A stretch of 64,000 nucleotides of DNA from an uncultured Verrucomicrobia subdivision 3 bacterium (GCA_903850425.1 CAINLR010000048.1:1-64000), one strand, 5' to 3'; numbered from the stretch's first letter, positions 16,942 to 26,626 are shown. The notes: generated by a model not told the origin, from the letters alone. Numbers and translations: made by a program.

Positions 16942-17784
16942 CTAACGCAATTGAATCAGCCCGTTCACAAACTCCCAGTTCTCCTGCATCTGCTCGTCGT
17001 AAAGCTCCATGTGCCGGGGGCCAAGACCGAGCAATTGGAGGGCGTTTTGCAGTTCGGAATTGTTGGCGGCATCGCTTTCCGCCGGATGCTCGAAAATATG
17101 CGCCAGCGCGTTGCCCACACAGACCCCGGCCGCCGTCTTCTTGGCCGCGCCCGCCGCCGCCGGCTGGTGATGGAACCGCACCGCCAGCACTAATTGCGCG
17201 GGCAGTCTCCAGTTTTCCAGCAGGCACGCGCCGACTTCCGCGTGCGTGAAACCATAGGCGGATTTTTCGCACTCCGTCACCTTCGCCCCGCTGCCGGCGG
17301 CCTGCGTGAGAAGTTGGCCATAGGCGGCCCCCTTGGCCTGGGCCAGCACCACGCGGCCAATGTCGTGCAGCAGGCCGGCGGTGAACAGCAGGTTGCTGTC
17401 TTCATCAATGTCCTCGGCGATGAATTTGCAGCCGAACGCCGTCGTCAGGCTGTGCTTCCAAAGCTGCGCGCCATCCAGGCCAGAATCTGCCGGCGGATTA
17501 AAGGACTTGTTGCCGGTGACGGCCGAGACCAGGGAGAAAATCGTCTGGAAGCCGACGCGCCCGATGGCTTCCGGCACACTGGCCACGGGTTCACGGCCGG
17601 CGAAATAAACGCTGTTGCAATAATGCAGCAGCTTGGCGGTCAGCGCCGGGTCCAGCGCGATGAGTTCGCCCACCTCTTCGAGCGTGGTTTGTTCGTGGCG
17701 CAACGCTTCCAGCACCTTCGGCAAGACCTGCGGCGCTGGCGGCAGCACTTTGACTTCGCGCAATAATTTATGAATGGCTTCCAT
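16942..17784 (-). CDS. HDOD domain protein
   Basis: A 280-residue protein built mainly of an HDOD domain, a degenerate HD domain found in signalling proteins. Typical elements are LPPAPQVLPKVLEAL, the EVGELIALDPALTAKLL segment, VPEAIGRVGFQTIFSLV and LLHDIGRVVLAQA. Residues after about 215 are variable helices. The reading frame continues upstream to 18078, but that part overlaps the pseudopilin gene and is not conserved; the ATG at 17784 (MEAIHKLLREV) is the start. A second HDOD protein lies at 47354. Confidence 0.88.
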   Translation of the reverse strand: MEAIHKLLREVKVLPPAPQVLPKVLEALRHEQTTLEEVGELIALDPALTAKLLHYCNSVYFAGREPVASVPEAIGRVGFQTIFSLVSAVTGNKSFNPPADSGLDGAQLWKHSLTTAFGCKFIAEDIDEDSNLLFTAGLLHDIGRVVLAQAKGAAYGQLLTQAAGSGAKVTECEKSAYGFTHAEVGACLLENWRLPAQLVLAVRFHHQPAAAGAAKKTAAGVCVGNALAHIFEHPAESDAANNSELQNALQLLGLGPRHMELYDEQMQENWEFVNGLIQLR

Positions 17785-17962
17785 AGTTGGCCCGCGCACC
17801 GGCAATCCTGACGGTGACGGAATCGCGTGTAATTTAGTTAGCCCGCAGGCTGATGCCCAGCAGTAACTGCACCCAGCAATCCAACCGGCCAACCGAATCA
17901 GAGTGGCGGACGCCGCCGTTCCGCGCGCCGGCCAGGTTTCCCGCGCTCGTTGGCCAGCGCCA

Positions 17963-18673
17963 TTACTGCGCGCTCCAGCGGTAGTCATAGCCGCCGGGCG
18001 GGTCATACGAAAGCGTGGCCCGGTCCGTCCGGGCGGCATCAAAATAAAAAGGAATGTAGCTGACGTGCCCATCCACAAAACTGGTCAGGTTCATCGCCCC
18101 GTTGAAAGCGGAAGCCCGCTGCGGCGCGTGCCAGGAAAAACAAATCCACGCCGGCATTTCGCCAATCAAAATCGTTTTGGACGGCTCGCGGATGGCCGTC
18201 TCCTTGAGTCCGGCGATGCCGGCCAGATTAGTGCCGTTGACCTTTTTCAGATTGCCTGTGTTGTAATCGTAGCTGGAAAAATCCGAGCGCGCCTGTTCGT
18301 GCAGCGGGCTGTTGGTATAAGCCTCCTTGGCGCTCGTGGTATAAAACCAGTCGGCCGGACAGGCGAACACCAAGTCGTGCGGCGACGACACTCCCGCCAA
18401 GCCAACGTATCCCTTGACGACTGATTTATAGCCATTCCAAAGGTCCACGTTGCTTCTCACCAGACTGGGCAGCGTCTGACCGTGGTCATCGGCATACATT
18501 TTCGCGCCCAGGCAGACTTGCTTCAGGTTGCTCGTGCAGACGGCGCGCTGGGCCGACGCCTTGGATTTGGCGAGCGCCGGCAGCAGCAACGCCGCCAGGC
18601 TCGCGATGATGGTCATCACCACCAGCAGTTCCATGAGGGTGAAAGCCTTCGGGATGACGCGTTGCCGGTTCAT
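17963..18673 (-). CDS. Type II pseudopilin-like protein
   Basis: A 236-residue protein with a prepilin N-terminus: a short basic leader then KAFTLMELLVVMTIIASLAALLLPALA, with the peptidase cleavage site expected before FTLMELL. The mature helix is followed by the conserved stretch SNLKQVCLGAKMYADD and a C-terminal beta domain with SFVDGHVSYIPF. This layout is typical of the many one-gene pseudopilins of Verrucomicrobiota and Planctomycetota. It should be processed by a prepilin peptidase and lie at the inner membrane. No secretion genes are adjacent. Confidence 0.9.
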   Translation of the reverse strand: MNRQRVIPKAFTLMELLVVMTIIASLAALLLPALAKSKASAQRAVCTSNLKQVCLGAKMYADDHGQTLPSLVRSNVDLWNGYKSVVKGYVGLAGVSSPHDLVFACPADWFYTTSAKEAYTNSPLHEQARSDFSSYDYNTGNLKKVNGTNLAGIAGLKETAIREPSKTILIGEMPAWICFSWHAPQRASAFNGAMNLTSFVDGHVSYIPFYFDAARTDRATLSYDPPGGYDYRWSAQ

Positions 18674-18734
18674 GAGCGCTCACATTAACATTGTGCTAAA
18701 AAACTCGGGCGTGAAAAAACAACCGGCCACGGCG

Positions 18735-19622
18735 TCACGGCAGTTTCAGTTGCGTGTATTCCTTCCCCTCCACGCCCATGAGATATGCCAGAATCAGTTC
18801 CGGCAAATCCTTGCTGTAACCGCCTTCGAGCAGGGTGAACAGCGGCGTGTTCAGTTTGCGCAGCGTCGCGCCGAGCCAGTGGAAATCTTCGGGGAGCAAT
18901 GTGCCTTCCGCCAGCGGATCGCGCAGATACGCATCGAACCCGGCGGATACGGCAATGAGGTCGGGCCGGTAGCTTCGCAGGTCGTCTAGCGCCGCAGCCA
19001 GCGTGGCGCGATAGGTTTCATGCGGCGCGTGTGGCGCAACTGGATAATTAAAGCAATTGTAGCCCGCGTTTACCGCTCCGGTCTCCGGATACGCCGGATG
19101 TTGATGAATGGAAAAAAATTCAATCCCCGGCCGGTTGAGTAAAATATTTTCGGTGCCGTTGCCATGATGCACGTCGAAATCTAGCACGGCAACGCGCTTG
19201 GAACCCGTCGCCGCCGCTTCGAGCGCCGCGATGGCAATGTTGTTCAGATAGCAAAAGCCCATGGACTTCTCGCGCGTGGCGTGATGACCCGGCGGGCGCA
19301 TGAGACTGAAAACACTTTCTCCCGCACGGGCCAGCCGCAAGGCATCCAGCGCGGCCGCAACGGAACTTCGAGCATAGGCCGCAATGTTCTCAAAGAAGGG
19401 CGTGTCGGCGTCAAAATCTCTCGGCTCGGCGAGGCGCGTGAGCACTTCCGGCGTGTGGGCGCGGAGGATTTGCTCGTCGGTCACGCTGGTCGGCGTGGCC
19501 CAAGTCAGCGGGACCGCCTTCTGGTTCCTGAGCAATTCGACCGAAGTGGTGATGCGCTGCGGGCGTTCGGGATGGCCGGCGCGCGCGTAGCCGGTGCACT
19601 GTTCATCGGTGATGATGGTCAC
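18735..19622 (-). CDS. Histone deacetylase-like amidohydrolase
   Basis: A 295-residue zinc deacetylase of the arginase/deacetylase fold. RPPGHHA (HH at 113-114), DFDVHHGNGT (148-157) and a GFDA motif provide the metal and catalytic residues. Bacterial relatives act on acetylated polyamines, proteins or small molecules, so the substrate is open. The length fits bacterial class II-like enzymes. It lies between the pseudopilin and the ankyrin gene, all on the same strand. Confidence 0.93.
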   Translation of the reverse strand: MTIITDEQCTGYARAGHPERPQRITTSVELLRNQKAVPLTWATPTSVTDEQILRAHTPEVLTRLAEPRDFDADTPFFENIAAYARSSVAAALDALRLARAGESVFSLMRPPGHHATREKSMGFCYLNNIAIAALEAAATGSKRVAVLDFDVHHGNGTENILLNRPGIEFFSIHQHPAYPETGAVNAGYNCFNYPVAPHAPHETYRATLAAALDDLRSYRPDLIAVSAGFDAYLRDPLAEGTLLPEDFHWLGATLRKLNTPLFTLLEGGYSKDLPELILAYLMGVEGKEYTQLKLP

Positions 19623-19740
19623 GCCGAAAATTTAACCACGAATAGCCGCGCAGGAACATGAATTTTGTCTCGCCTCATACTAATTTACCAACCGCCTCCC
19701 CAGGACATTGGGCGACTCCGCAACAGGATCGGCACCGCCC

Positions 19741-22700
19741 TTATGGTTTCTCCGGCACCTCGATCACATCGCCGTCTTGCAACCACAGTTCGTCGCCGTG
19801 TTGGGAAACATCCACGGTGAACACCACCGGTTTCTCCGCGCCTGCAGCCTTGCGCGTGACTTGCACCCGCGACAAATCCGAGGACGAGCGCAGCACCGAC
19901 CGCGCTTCGGTTTTGCCGAGCGCCTGGCTCAGGAAACCTTCCTTCCACGAATTCACCTTGAAATTCGTGGTTTCGCCCGCCACCACGAGTTGCACGGATT
20001 TTTGGAGACAGGACTTGGCGGTTTGATAAGCATTCGTCCCTCCATTGGCTTGCGCCGTGATGGCTTGCAGTCGTTCGGCAAACGTTGTCCCATGCGGCAC
20101 GGGCAACAGCTCTTCCATTTCGCGCACCGGATTCGGCACCGCCGCATTCAACGCGTGGACGCTTTCGGGAATTTCAATCACGTCGCCGAATTGCACCGGC
20201 ACATCCCGCGCGCAATCCACCACGTTGCTGCTGTTGAGCAGGCTCACTTTGATTTCCTGTTCCTTGTCGCCAGGTTTCGGGCTGGGCCGCCGGATGATGA
20301 TCCGTCCGAAATCAGGAAACGGCAAACCGCGCCAGGCTTCCTGCTGGCCTTGTGAAGGAACATACACCGTTGAGACACTGTAAAACCACATCACCGTTTC
20401 CAGCAGCGTGAATTGATTCGTCAAATTCGGTCTGCGATCAAAAACCTCCACCGGTTGCGCCAATCCCTGGCGCGTGATGCGGATGCGCGTGAAATCCGGC
20501 AACTCATCCAGCGCCCCGCTCTGCCGCAGCAAATCGGCGGTGCTGATGGTATTCGTGGTGGTCGCCGGCGTGGCTTGACCGCCAGGATTAATCTGCCACT
20601 GATAGGACAATGCTTGTGGCAATCCTGGCCGTGGTGAAAGGCCCATTCCCGGCCTGCGTCCCGCCGAGGTGTCGGACGACTTGGCGTAGTCCAGCGGCGT
20701 GGTTCCGTTTTTCGTTCGCGCGTTCACATCCGCGCCCGCCTTGACCAGCAGTTCCACCAAGTCTTGGCGATTCTTCTCCGCCGCCCAATGCAACGCCGTT
20801 TTGCCATCCGGGTCGGGCGCATTCACACTGGCCTTGCCTTCGATCAATGCCGCCAGCACTTCCTTGATTCCCGTATTGGCAACAGCGAGCACCAGCGGGG
20901 GATAACCGTTGGCGGTTTTAGTGTCGGGATTGGCGCCGCCGGCGAGCAACGCCTGCACGGTGGCGGAGCTTGGCTTCTGCACCGCATCCAACAACGCCGT
21001 GTTGCCACCGGAATCCGTCGCGTTCGGATCCGCCTTGTGTTTCAACAGCAACGAAACAATTTCCGCATTGCCCATCACCGCCGCCGACATCAACGGCGAA
21101 GAGCGGCTGTCACCAACGGTGACGTTCGGATTGGCTCCGTGTTCCAGCAGCCCAGCCAGCACGTTCGTATCGGTCAAGGCCTTGAATAACACGGGCTGGC
21201 CATCCGTTTGCGAATCGTTCGGGTCGGCCTTGAATTTCAAGAGCAGTTCCACCATCGGCAGCTGGCCACTCACCACCGCGAGGTGGATGGGCGACTCCGA
21301 ACCGTGGCCCACCGGGCGGCCGTATGCGCCAAGCGTATAAGGCTGCCAATCATCTTCTCCTTTCGCGTTGGGATTCGCCCCGGCGAGCAGCAGCAGTTCC
21401 GCCGACACGACATCCTTGGCGTGAATGGCCACCAGCAACGGGGCGTCCAGCTTGCCGCCGTTGGGATCAGCCTTGGCGGCCAGAAACATTTTGACGATAT
21501 CCGGCAAACCGCTGGCGGCGGCAACGCTGAATGGAGTCCGGCCGTTTTTGTTTTCCAGATTTGGATTCGCGCCTGCCGCCAACAACACCTGGATGATTTT
21601 CACCTGTTTATTCTCCGTGGCGGAAACCAGCGGCGTGTTGCCAAAATCGTCCGGAGCATTCACGTCCGCCTTGTTTGCCAGCAAGACTTCGGCGACCGCC
21701 CAAAACTTTTTTTCGACCGCCGTGTGCAGCGGCGTTTTTCCAAGCGAACCTATTGAATTTACATTTGCGCCCCGGCTCAAGAGCAGTTCGGCCATGGCGC
21801 GATTGCCGGCGGTTGCCGCGGAGTTTAGCGGTGGAATCCCGCCGGCGTTCACGTCCGCGCCATGATCCAGCAAGAAGGCCGCAACTTTTAGCCAGCCATT
21901 GTAAGCTGCTTTGTTCAGCGGCGTGTTACCGCCTTCGCCGGGCGCGTTGATCAAGTCCGGGCTGTTCTGAATCATCGTTTGAATGCGGGCGATTTCCTGA
22001 TCTTCAGTGTCCGACACTGAAACAATCGACGGGTGGATTTGCGCTTGTTGTTCCACCGATTTGGTGGCCGGGCGTTGCTTGGCCACTCGCTCTCTCAAAG
22101 CTTTTGCCCGCTCTTGAAGTTGGCTTTGGATATTCTCGGCGCGAAGTCCGAGCAGAGCTGCAGTTCGGCTGCCCTCAAGCCTTTTGTTATCAGCCCGGTC
22201 ATCGCCAGAGCTTTCAATCATGCGGAGCTGCTCGTTGATTCGTTCAAACTCGGCATCCGGCACCAGCGTGGGGATCAGTCGCCGGAGCTGCGATAAATCC
22301 CAGCCCCGCAGTTGCGCGATGATCTTTTCCGTGCGCTCCAACTCCAACGCATCTGGCGAAGGCGTGACGGCGACCGGCGATTGCCCCGCTGACATAGGAG
22401 ACGGCACCGCTATTGCGCCCATGCCCGCGAGATTTTGCCGGCTTAATGCAGCCAGCGTCGTTTGATCGGAATAATCTCGGAGGATGCGCTGGTATTGCGC
22501 GGCGGCTTCGTTCGTCTTGCCCTGCGCGCGGTAACATTCGCCCAGCCGGAAAATCGCCGTGGCCGCAAGCTGCCGGTCCTTGTCAAACTGCTTCGCCAGC
22601 GCCGCGTAATCCTCGATGGCCGCGTCGAGATTGCGATTGGCCTGCTCCTCGAACAAGCCTTGCTGCAACAGCGCGGTGAGATCATTGGTGGCGGCACGAC

Positions 22701-22824
22701 CGGCGGCGGGAATCAACGCCAAGGCGCACAGGAGCAAAGACGCAAAGAAAAAGGAAATACAGTGGCGCGGTGTCGCGGCGTTGCGCCGGTCAGTCGTCAG
22801 TTCAGTTTTCATGGTCGTCATCAT
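19741..22824 (-). CDS. Giant periplasmic protein: TPR, about 12 ankyrin repeats, SLBB-like tail
   Basis: About 1027 residues. A signal peptide (SFFFASLLLCALALIPAAGRA) is followed by a TPR-like region (GECYRAQGKTNEAAAQY) and a coiled-coil-prone helix region. Twelve to thirteen ankyrin repeats come next, roughly residues 290-770 (for example KTALHWAAEKNRQDLVELL). The C-terminal 250 residues contain two stretches ending in FGDVIEIPES and LQDGDVIEVPEKP, the pattern of SLBB domains in polysaccharide-export proteins. This combination is unusual. Start codons at 22824, 22821 and 22812 are all possible; the frame upstream to 22884 runs into an ACCACGGAT-type repeat. Confidence 0.8.
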   Translation of the reverse strand: MMTTMKTELTTDRRNAATPRHCISFFFASLLLCALALIPAAGRAATNDLTALLQQGLFEEQANRNLDAAIEDYAALAKQFDKDRQLAATAIFRLGECYRAQGKTNEAAAQYQRILRDYSDQTTLAALSRQNLAGMGAIAVPSPMSAGQSPVAVTPSPDALELERTEKIIAQLRGWDLSQLRRLIPTLVPDAEFERINEQLRMIESSGDDRADNKRLEGSRTAALLGLRAENIQSQLQERAKALRERVAKQRPATKSVEQQAQIHPSIVSVSDTEDQEIARIQTMIQNSPDLINAPGEGGNTPLNKAAYNGWLKVAAFLLDHGADVNAGGIPPLNSAATAGNRAMAELLLSRGANVNSIGSLGKTPLHTAVEKKFWAVAEVLLANKADVNAPDDFGNTPLVSATENKQVKIIQVLLAAGANPNLENKNGRTPFSVAAASGLPDIVKMFLAAKADPNGGKLDAPLLVAIHAKDVVSAELLLLAGANPNAKGEDDWQPYTLGAYGRPVGHGSESPIHLAVVSGQLPMVELLLKFKADPNDSQTDGQPVLFKALTDTNVLAGLLEHGANPNVTVGDSRSSPLMSAAVMGNAEIVSLLLKHKADPNATDSGGNTALLDAVQKPSSATVQALLAGGANPDTKTANGYPPLVLAVANTGIKEVLAALIEGKASVNAPDPDGKTALHWAAEKNRQDLVELLVKAGADVNARTKNGTTPLDYAKSSDTSAGRRPGMGLSPRPGLPQALSYQWQINPGGQATPATTTNTISTADLLRQSGALDELPDFTRIRITRQGLAQPVEVFDRRPNLTNQFTLLETVMWFYSVSTVYVPSQGQQEAWRGLPFPDFGRIIIRRPSPKPGDKEQEIKVSLLNSSNVVDCARDVPVQFGDVIEIPESVHALNAAVPNPVREMEELLPVPHGTTFAERLQAITAQANGGTNAYQTAKSCLQKSVQLVVAGETTNFKVNSWKEGFLSQALGKTEARSVLRSSSDLSRVQVTRKAAGAEKPVVFTVDVSQHGDELWLQDGDVIEVPEKP

Positions 22825-22870
22825 GGCTTGGTTCAAAGTTTCAGTTGTCACGCTTTTGCAAAATTCTTGA

Positions 22871-22976
22871 CCCCGGATGGACACGGATAAACACCGATTC
22901 AGAACTCCTGCAATCGAGAGCGAAAAATCGGCGGCGCTTCGGTTCTATCCGTGTCCATCTGCGCCCATCCGTGGTT
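22871..22976. repeat. Inverted pair of ACCACGGAT-type arrays (pair b)
   Basis: CCCGGATGGACACGGATAAA at about 22871-22902 faces the reverse-oriented copy at about 22945-22976 (ending CCATCCGTGG). It fills the gap between the response regulator stop and the ankyrin gene start. The interior of about 45 bases has no gene. Confidence 0.75.
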
Positions 22977-23656
22977 CATAATTCGAGTTTGTAGCCCACG
23001 CCATGCACGGTCTTGAGCCAGCGCGGGGCGTCGGGATTTTTCTCCAGTTTGGCGCGCAGGCTGGCGATGTGATTATCCACCGTGCGCGTGGTCGGAAACG
23101 CCGTGTAGCCCCACACCACGTCCAGAAATTTTTCGCGCGACACCGGCTCGCCCTCGGCTCCGGCCAGCAATCGCAGCATGGAAATTTCTTTCGCCGTCAG
23201 ATGCACCGGCTTCTTTCCGCGCACGGCCGTCTGTCGTGCCAGATCAATCTCCACCTCGCCCAGCTTCAATTTCGTCGCCGACAGGGTGTTCCGTTCCACG
23301 CGCCGCAGCAGGGCGCGCACGCGGGCGAGCAGTTCCTCGGTGCTGAACGGCTTGACGAGATAATCATCCGCGCCGGCATCCAGGCCGACCACGCGGTCTT
23401 CGATCTGGCCCTTCGCCGTGAGCATCAGCACCGGCACCACCATGGCCAGACGGCGCAATTCCGCACACACTTGGAAGCCGTCCAGTTTGGGCATCATGAC
23501 ATCCAGCAGAATGAGGTCGGGCTTCTCGGCCAGCGCGCGGGCGAGACCGCTCTCACCATCGGCGGCGGTGAGCGCGCGATAGCCTTCCGCCGCCAGCAAA
23601 TCCGCCAGCGCCGTGCGCATCGGCGTTTCATCTTCGATGATCAGAATGCGTTCCAT
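22976..23656 (-). CDS. OmpR-family response regulator
   Basis: A 226-residue two-component response regulator. The receiver domain has the acidic pair in IIEDE, the phospho-acceptor Asp in LILLDVMMP, the Thr in LMLTAKG and the Lys in YLVKPFS. The C-terminal winged helix is of OmpR/PhoB type (VHLTAKEISMLRLLA, TVDNHIASLRAKLE, VHGVGYKLEL). The frame begins at 23671, but MERILIIEDE at 23656 is the conserved start. It lies downstream of the sensor kinase gene on the same strand and is probably its partner. Confidence 0.92.
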   Translation of the reverse strand: MERILIIEDETPMRTALADLLAAEGYRALTAADGESGLARALAEKPDLILLDVMMPKLDGFQVCAELRRLAMVVPVLMLTAKGQIEDRVVGLDAGADDYLVKPFSTEELLARVRALLRRVERNTLSATKLKLGEVEIDLARQTAVRGKKPVHLTAKEISMLRLLAGAEGEPVSREKFLDVVWGYTAFPTTRTVDNHIASLRAKLEKNPDAPRWLKTVHGVGYKLEL

Positions 23657-23664
23657 AAATAATT

Positions 23665-23847
23665 CAACCACGGATGGACACGGATAAACACGGATGAAAA
23701 AGGGGCGCGGGCTTCAGCCCGCTTCGACTTGTGCTGACACTGATGTTTGCAGGAAACTGCGGGCCAAAGTGCGAGGAAGCGGAATTAATTCCGCGCTCCA
23801 GTTGCCGGTGTTTTGAATCCGTGTTCATCCGTGTTTATCCGTGGTTA
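23665..23847. repeat. Inverted pair of ACCACGGAT-type arrays (pair c)
   Basis: AACCACGGATGGACACGGAT (from 23665) and its reverse complement (23817-23847) enclose about 118 bases. The interior holds further small palindromes (GCGGGCTTCAGCCCGC and GCGGAATTAATTCCGC). The right arm runs into the sensor kinase gene and encodes its last codons and stop. Confidence 0.8.
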
Positions 23848-26341
23848 AAATTTTCTGCGGCAATTCAATCGTGAACCGGCTGCCTTTGCCCGGTTCGCTC
23901 TCCACCCGCACGCGACCGCCGTGGGCTTCGGCGATATGCTTGACGATGCTCAAGCCAATGCCAACTCCTTGCGTTTCGCGGCGCAGATCCGAGCCCAGCC
24001 GATAAAACCGTTCAAAAATCTTCTCGTGCTCCGCCACCGGAATGCCCGGGCCGTGGTCGGCAACGAAGAGGCGGCGGGTTGCTGCGTCGCCGCCATTTTG
24101 AATTTTTAATTTTTCATTTGTTTTTTCCATCCCCACCGCCACCGCTTGGCCTTTCGCCGAATGTTTGATGGCGTTGTCAATCAGGTTCACCAGCGCCTGC
24201 TGGAGCGCGCGCCCATCCACGTCCATTTCGGTGTTGGGCGTTGAAGGTTGAAGGTTGCAGGTTTCCAGTTTCACTCCTTTCTCAGCCGCGTAGGGTTCCA
24301 TGAGTTTCACGGTGGTCTCCACCAGGGCGACGAGATCCGTCGGCTCGAATTCATATTGTTTGCGGCCTTGTTCGATGCGCGAGAAATCGAGCACGTTCTC
24401 AATCAGCGCCGACAGCCGCCGACATTCCTGCACAATGAAATGAAAGTATTCGCCCTGCTTTCCCGTCTCGGCAATTTTCCCGCGCTCCAGATTTTCCGCC
24501 ATCAGCCGCACCGACGCGATGGGCGCACGCAATTCGTGCGAGACGCTGGAGACGAAGTTGGATTTCATTTCGTTCAGTTGGAGTTGCCGGCGAAAGGCCC
24601 GGTGGGCGGTGATCAAGCCAAATAGCGCCGCCAACGCGGACAGCACGATCAGCGTGCCGAACAGCAGTGTGCGCTGGCTTTGGCGCGCGTAGAGAATTTC
24701 GGAACTGGCCAAGGAAATGCGGATATGAAACGGATAAGTGCGCTCGTTGAGCGGCAGGTTTTTCCACACTCCACCCGCCTGGCCCAGCACTGGCAAATTG
24801 CGGTTTGTGGTCGCGCCTACTGGTCCGGGCGATAGGGCAATTTGCTTTCCAGCCATGTCAAATTCCACCAGCGCGTAAGGCGGCAGGGAAATTTCCGATT
24901 TGCGCACCGCCGCGGCGAGCGCCTTTTCCACCACGGCCTGCGGGAACAGCAGATAGTTGTAATACGCGGCCATCGGCGGAGTGGAATTGGTCGGAGTCTT
25001 CCGGCGATCACCGAGCAAAAGCAAAAACTTGCCGAGGCGGGAATCCACCCAGAACGGCCCGGCATTCCAAGTATTCGTCGGATATTGTTCCCGAAAATCT
25101 TCCCAGACTTGGCGGGCGGCGGCGTTCGCATTCCACCAGGCTCTTAATGTCGCGGCGTAGGGTTCCTGCGAAGTTCCCCGCAAGACGCGTTCCGTTTCGG
25201 CGATGAGCATCGGCGAAAAAACTGAGGCGCGATATTGAATCATCCAGGCGATGGTATGGTAGCGGATAAAACTCTCCGGCAAGCCCGCGCCCTCCGGCAA
25301 CCGGCGCAAGGCTTGATAACAAATCAATTGTCCCACCGGCAGTCCGGCTTCAGTCGGTTCGCTTGAATAACCCCATAGTGATCTGGACGCTTCGGCCATG
25401 GGTGCGGCGGCCTCGCTGGGAGCCATTCCGTGAGTTCTCGCCAGCAGCAAAAGATATTCCGCATTCGCCCGCGCGCCTTGGGGCGGTTTTGAGGCGATGA
25501 ATTTTTGCAGGGTCATTTGCGCGGCGGAAAAATCTTGGGCGGCGAATTCCGCTGCTTTCGCTGCCTGCCAAAGCTGCCGCTGTTCCGAAGTTAATTGCCC
25601 CAACCAATCGGGCGGTTGGGGCGGCATTTTTTCCGCTCGCTCAACCAGATAACCCTCGGCATCCGTCGGCGGCAGCGGGAGCACATCAATGTCGGGATTA
25701 GTTTGCTGCCAGATTTTCAGGCGCTGCCAGGCTTCGTCCTGGGACTTTTTGCCGCCTTGCCATTCCATCACGCCTAGATCGGTTGACCGGTTGGAACGAA
25801 GTTCCTCGCTGACATTGCGATAAGCGCGCAACTGCTCCACGCCTTCCGCGCCGATGGCCAGCGTGAGCCGTTGCGCGAGCATTTCACAGGACTCACGCGC
25901 CTCCTGTTCCGCAAGCAGCCGGTCCTGCCGCAGCGAATACAAACCGAACCACGCCAGCCCCGCCACCGGCAGCAAAATCAAAACCGCCTGCCAGAAAAAA
26001 GCCGGCGGCGGACGTTTCGGATTTTTCGCCGCGAAGCCGGGTTCCGCGCGCATTTTTCTCCGCGCCGGAAGCAATTGGAAAAGGAAGATGCCAAAGCACA
26101 ACGCCAAGCAGCCTGCTGATAAAAATTGATTGAACCGGGGCGCATCATGTCGCTGAAACCCGGCAACCACCATCAGCCCAAGGACAATGCCATAAAGGAT
26201 GCACGCGGTGCGTAACCTGACGTAACGCGCCCGGCAGTCGGCGTTGCCCTGCGCCCGCCGCCGGCCATAGAACAGCGCCGCGCCGAACACCAGCAGCATC
26301 CACAGCAAGGCCTGCAACCAGAGGTAAGTTCCGTCAGTCAT
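23825..26341 (-). CDS. Large membrane sensor histidine kinase
   Basis: An 838-residue kinase. Four N-terminal hydrophobic segments (about 8-24, 48-64, 76-93, 115-135) are followed by a large, probably periplasmic, sensor region and another transmembrane helix (LFGTLIVLSALAALFGLI). The HisKA H-box is SSVSHELRAPIAS, and the ATPase domain has an N-box (LIDNAIKH), G1 (DHGPGIP) and G2 (GVGIGLSIV). Two heptanucleotide arrays (24095-24122, 24233-24267) are translated in frame in and around the catalytic domain. The last residues LTTDKHG come from an ACCACGGAT-type repeat. It pairs with the response regulator at 22976. Confidence 0.88.
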   Translation of the reverse strand: MTDGTYLWLQALLWMLLVFGAALFYGRRRAQGNADCRARYVRLRTACILYGIVLGLMVVAGFQRHDAPRFNQFLSAGCLALCFGIFLFQLLPARRKMRAEPGFAAKNPKRPPPAFFWQAVLILLPVAGLAWFGLYSLRQDRLLAEQEARESCEMLAQRLTLAIGAEGVEQLRAYRNVSEELRSNRSTDLGVMEWQGGKKSQDEAWQRLKIWQQTNPDIDVLPLPPTDAEGYLVERAEKMPPQPPDWLGQLTSEQRQLWQAAKAAEFAAQDFSAAQMTLQKFIASKPPQGARANAEYLLLLARTHGMAPSEAAAPMAEASRSLWGYSSEPTEAGLPVGQLICYQALRRLPEGAGLPESFIRYHTIAWMIQYRASVFSPMLIAETERVLRGTSQEPYAATLRAWWNANAAARQVWEDFREQYPTNTWNAGPFWVDSRLGKFLLLLGDRRKTPTNSTPPMAAYYNYLLFPQAVVEKALAAAVRKSEISLPPYALVEFDMAGKQIALSPGPVGATTNRNLPVLGQAGGVWKNLPLNERTYPFHIRISLASSEILYARQSQRTLLFGTLIVLSALAALFGLITAHRAFRRQLQLNEMKSNFVSSVSHELRAPIASVRLMAENLERGKIAETGKQGEYFHFIVQECRRLSALIENVLDFSRIEQGRKQYEFEPTDLVALVETTVKLMEPYAAEKGVKLETCNLQPSTPNTEMDVDGRALQQALVNLIDNAIKHSAKGQAVAVGMEKTNEKLKIQNGGDAATRRLFVADHGPGIPVAEHEKIFERFYRLGSDLRRETQGVGIGLSIVKHIAEAHGGRVRVESEPGKGSRFTIELPQKILTTDKHG
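24095..24122. repeat. Heptanucleotide array in the sensor kinase gene, first
   Basis: Units ATTTTGA, ATTTTTA, ATTTTTC, ATTTGTT on the plus strand. Translated on the minus strand they give the lysine-rich insertion KTNEKLKIQN between the N-box and G1 regions of the ATPase domain. Confidence 0.75.
24233..24267. repeat. Heptanucleotide array in the sensor kinase gene, second
   Basis: Units GTTGGGC, GTTGAAG, GTTGAAG, GTTGCAG, GTTTCCA. In the minus-strand protein they read ETCNLQPSTPNTE, between the dimerisation helices and the N-box. The sequence resembles the array in prmC. Confidence 0.75.
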
Positions 26342-26420
26342 TGGTAATGAAAACCGTTAGCACAGCCGTTCAAACCGACATGACATGCTCCGGTTCACGC
26401 ACTCAGCTCACCGGGGAAAA

Positions 26421-26520
26421 AGCTCCAGAGGACTGGAGCCCTCGAGGAAGCTCCGCGCGGTTCGGGCTCCGCGCGCCCCGCGCCAGCGTCTTGGACTGCG
26501 GTATCCGCTACCGCTTTTCC
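26421..26520. repeat. 100-bp dispersed element, copy 1
   Basis: It begins AGCTCCAGAGGACTGGAGC and ends near GCGTCTTGGACTGCGG followed by CCGCTTTTCC. The second copy at 40221-40320 has the same length and the same ends, with a divergent middle. Both are intergenic. Confidence 0.7.
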
Positions 26521-26626
26521 ACACGCTCCAGTATTCAGGCATCAATGTCATTTCCGAAAGATTGCCTTGGCGGCACGGTTTATTTGTCACGGTTTTGCAA
26601 AATCGTTTCCAAGCTTCAAGCGGCAA

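Noticed and set aside
16942..18078. Longer version of the HDOD gene
   Set aside because: The extra N-terminal part overlaps the pseudopilin gene and contains no conserved residues; the HDOD start at 17784 is natural.
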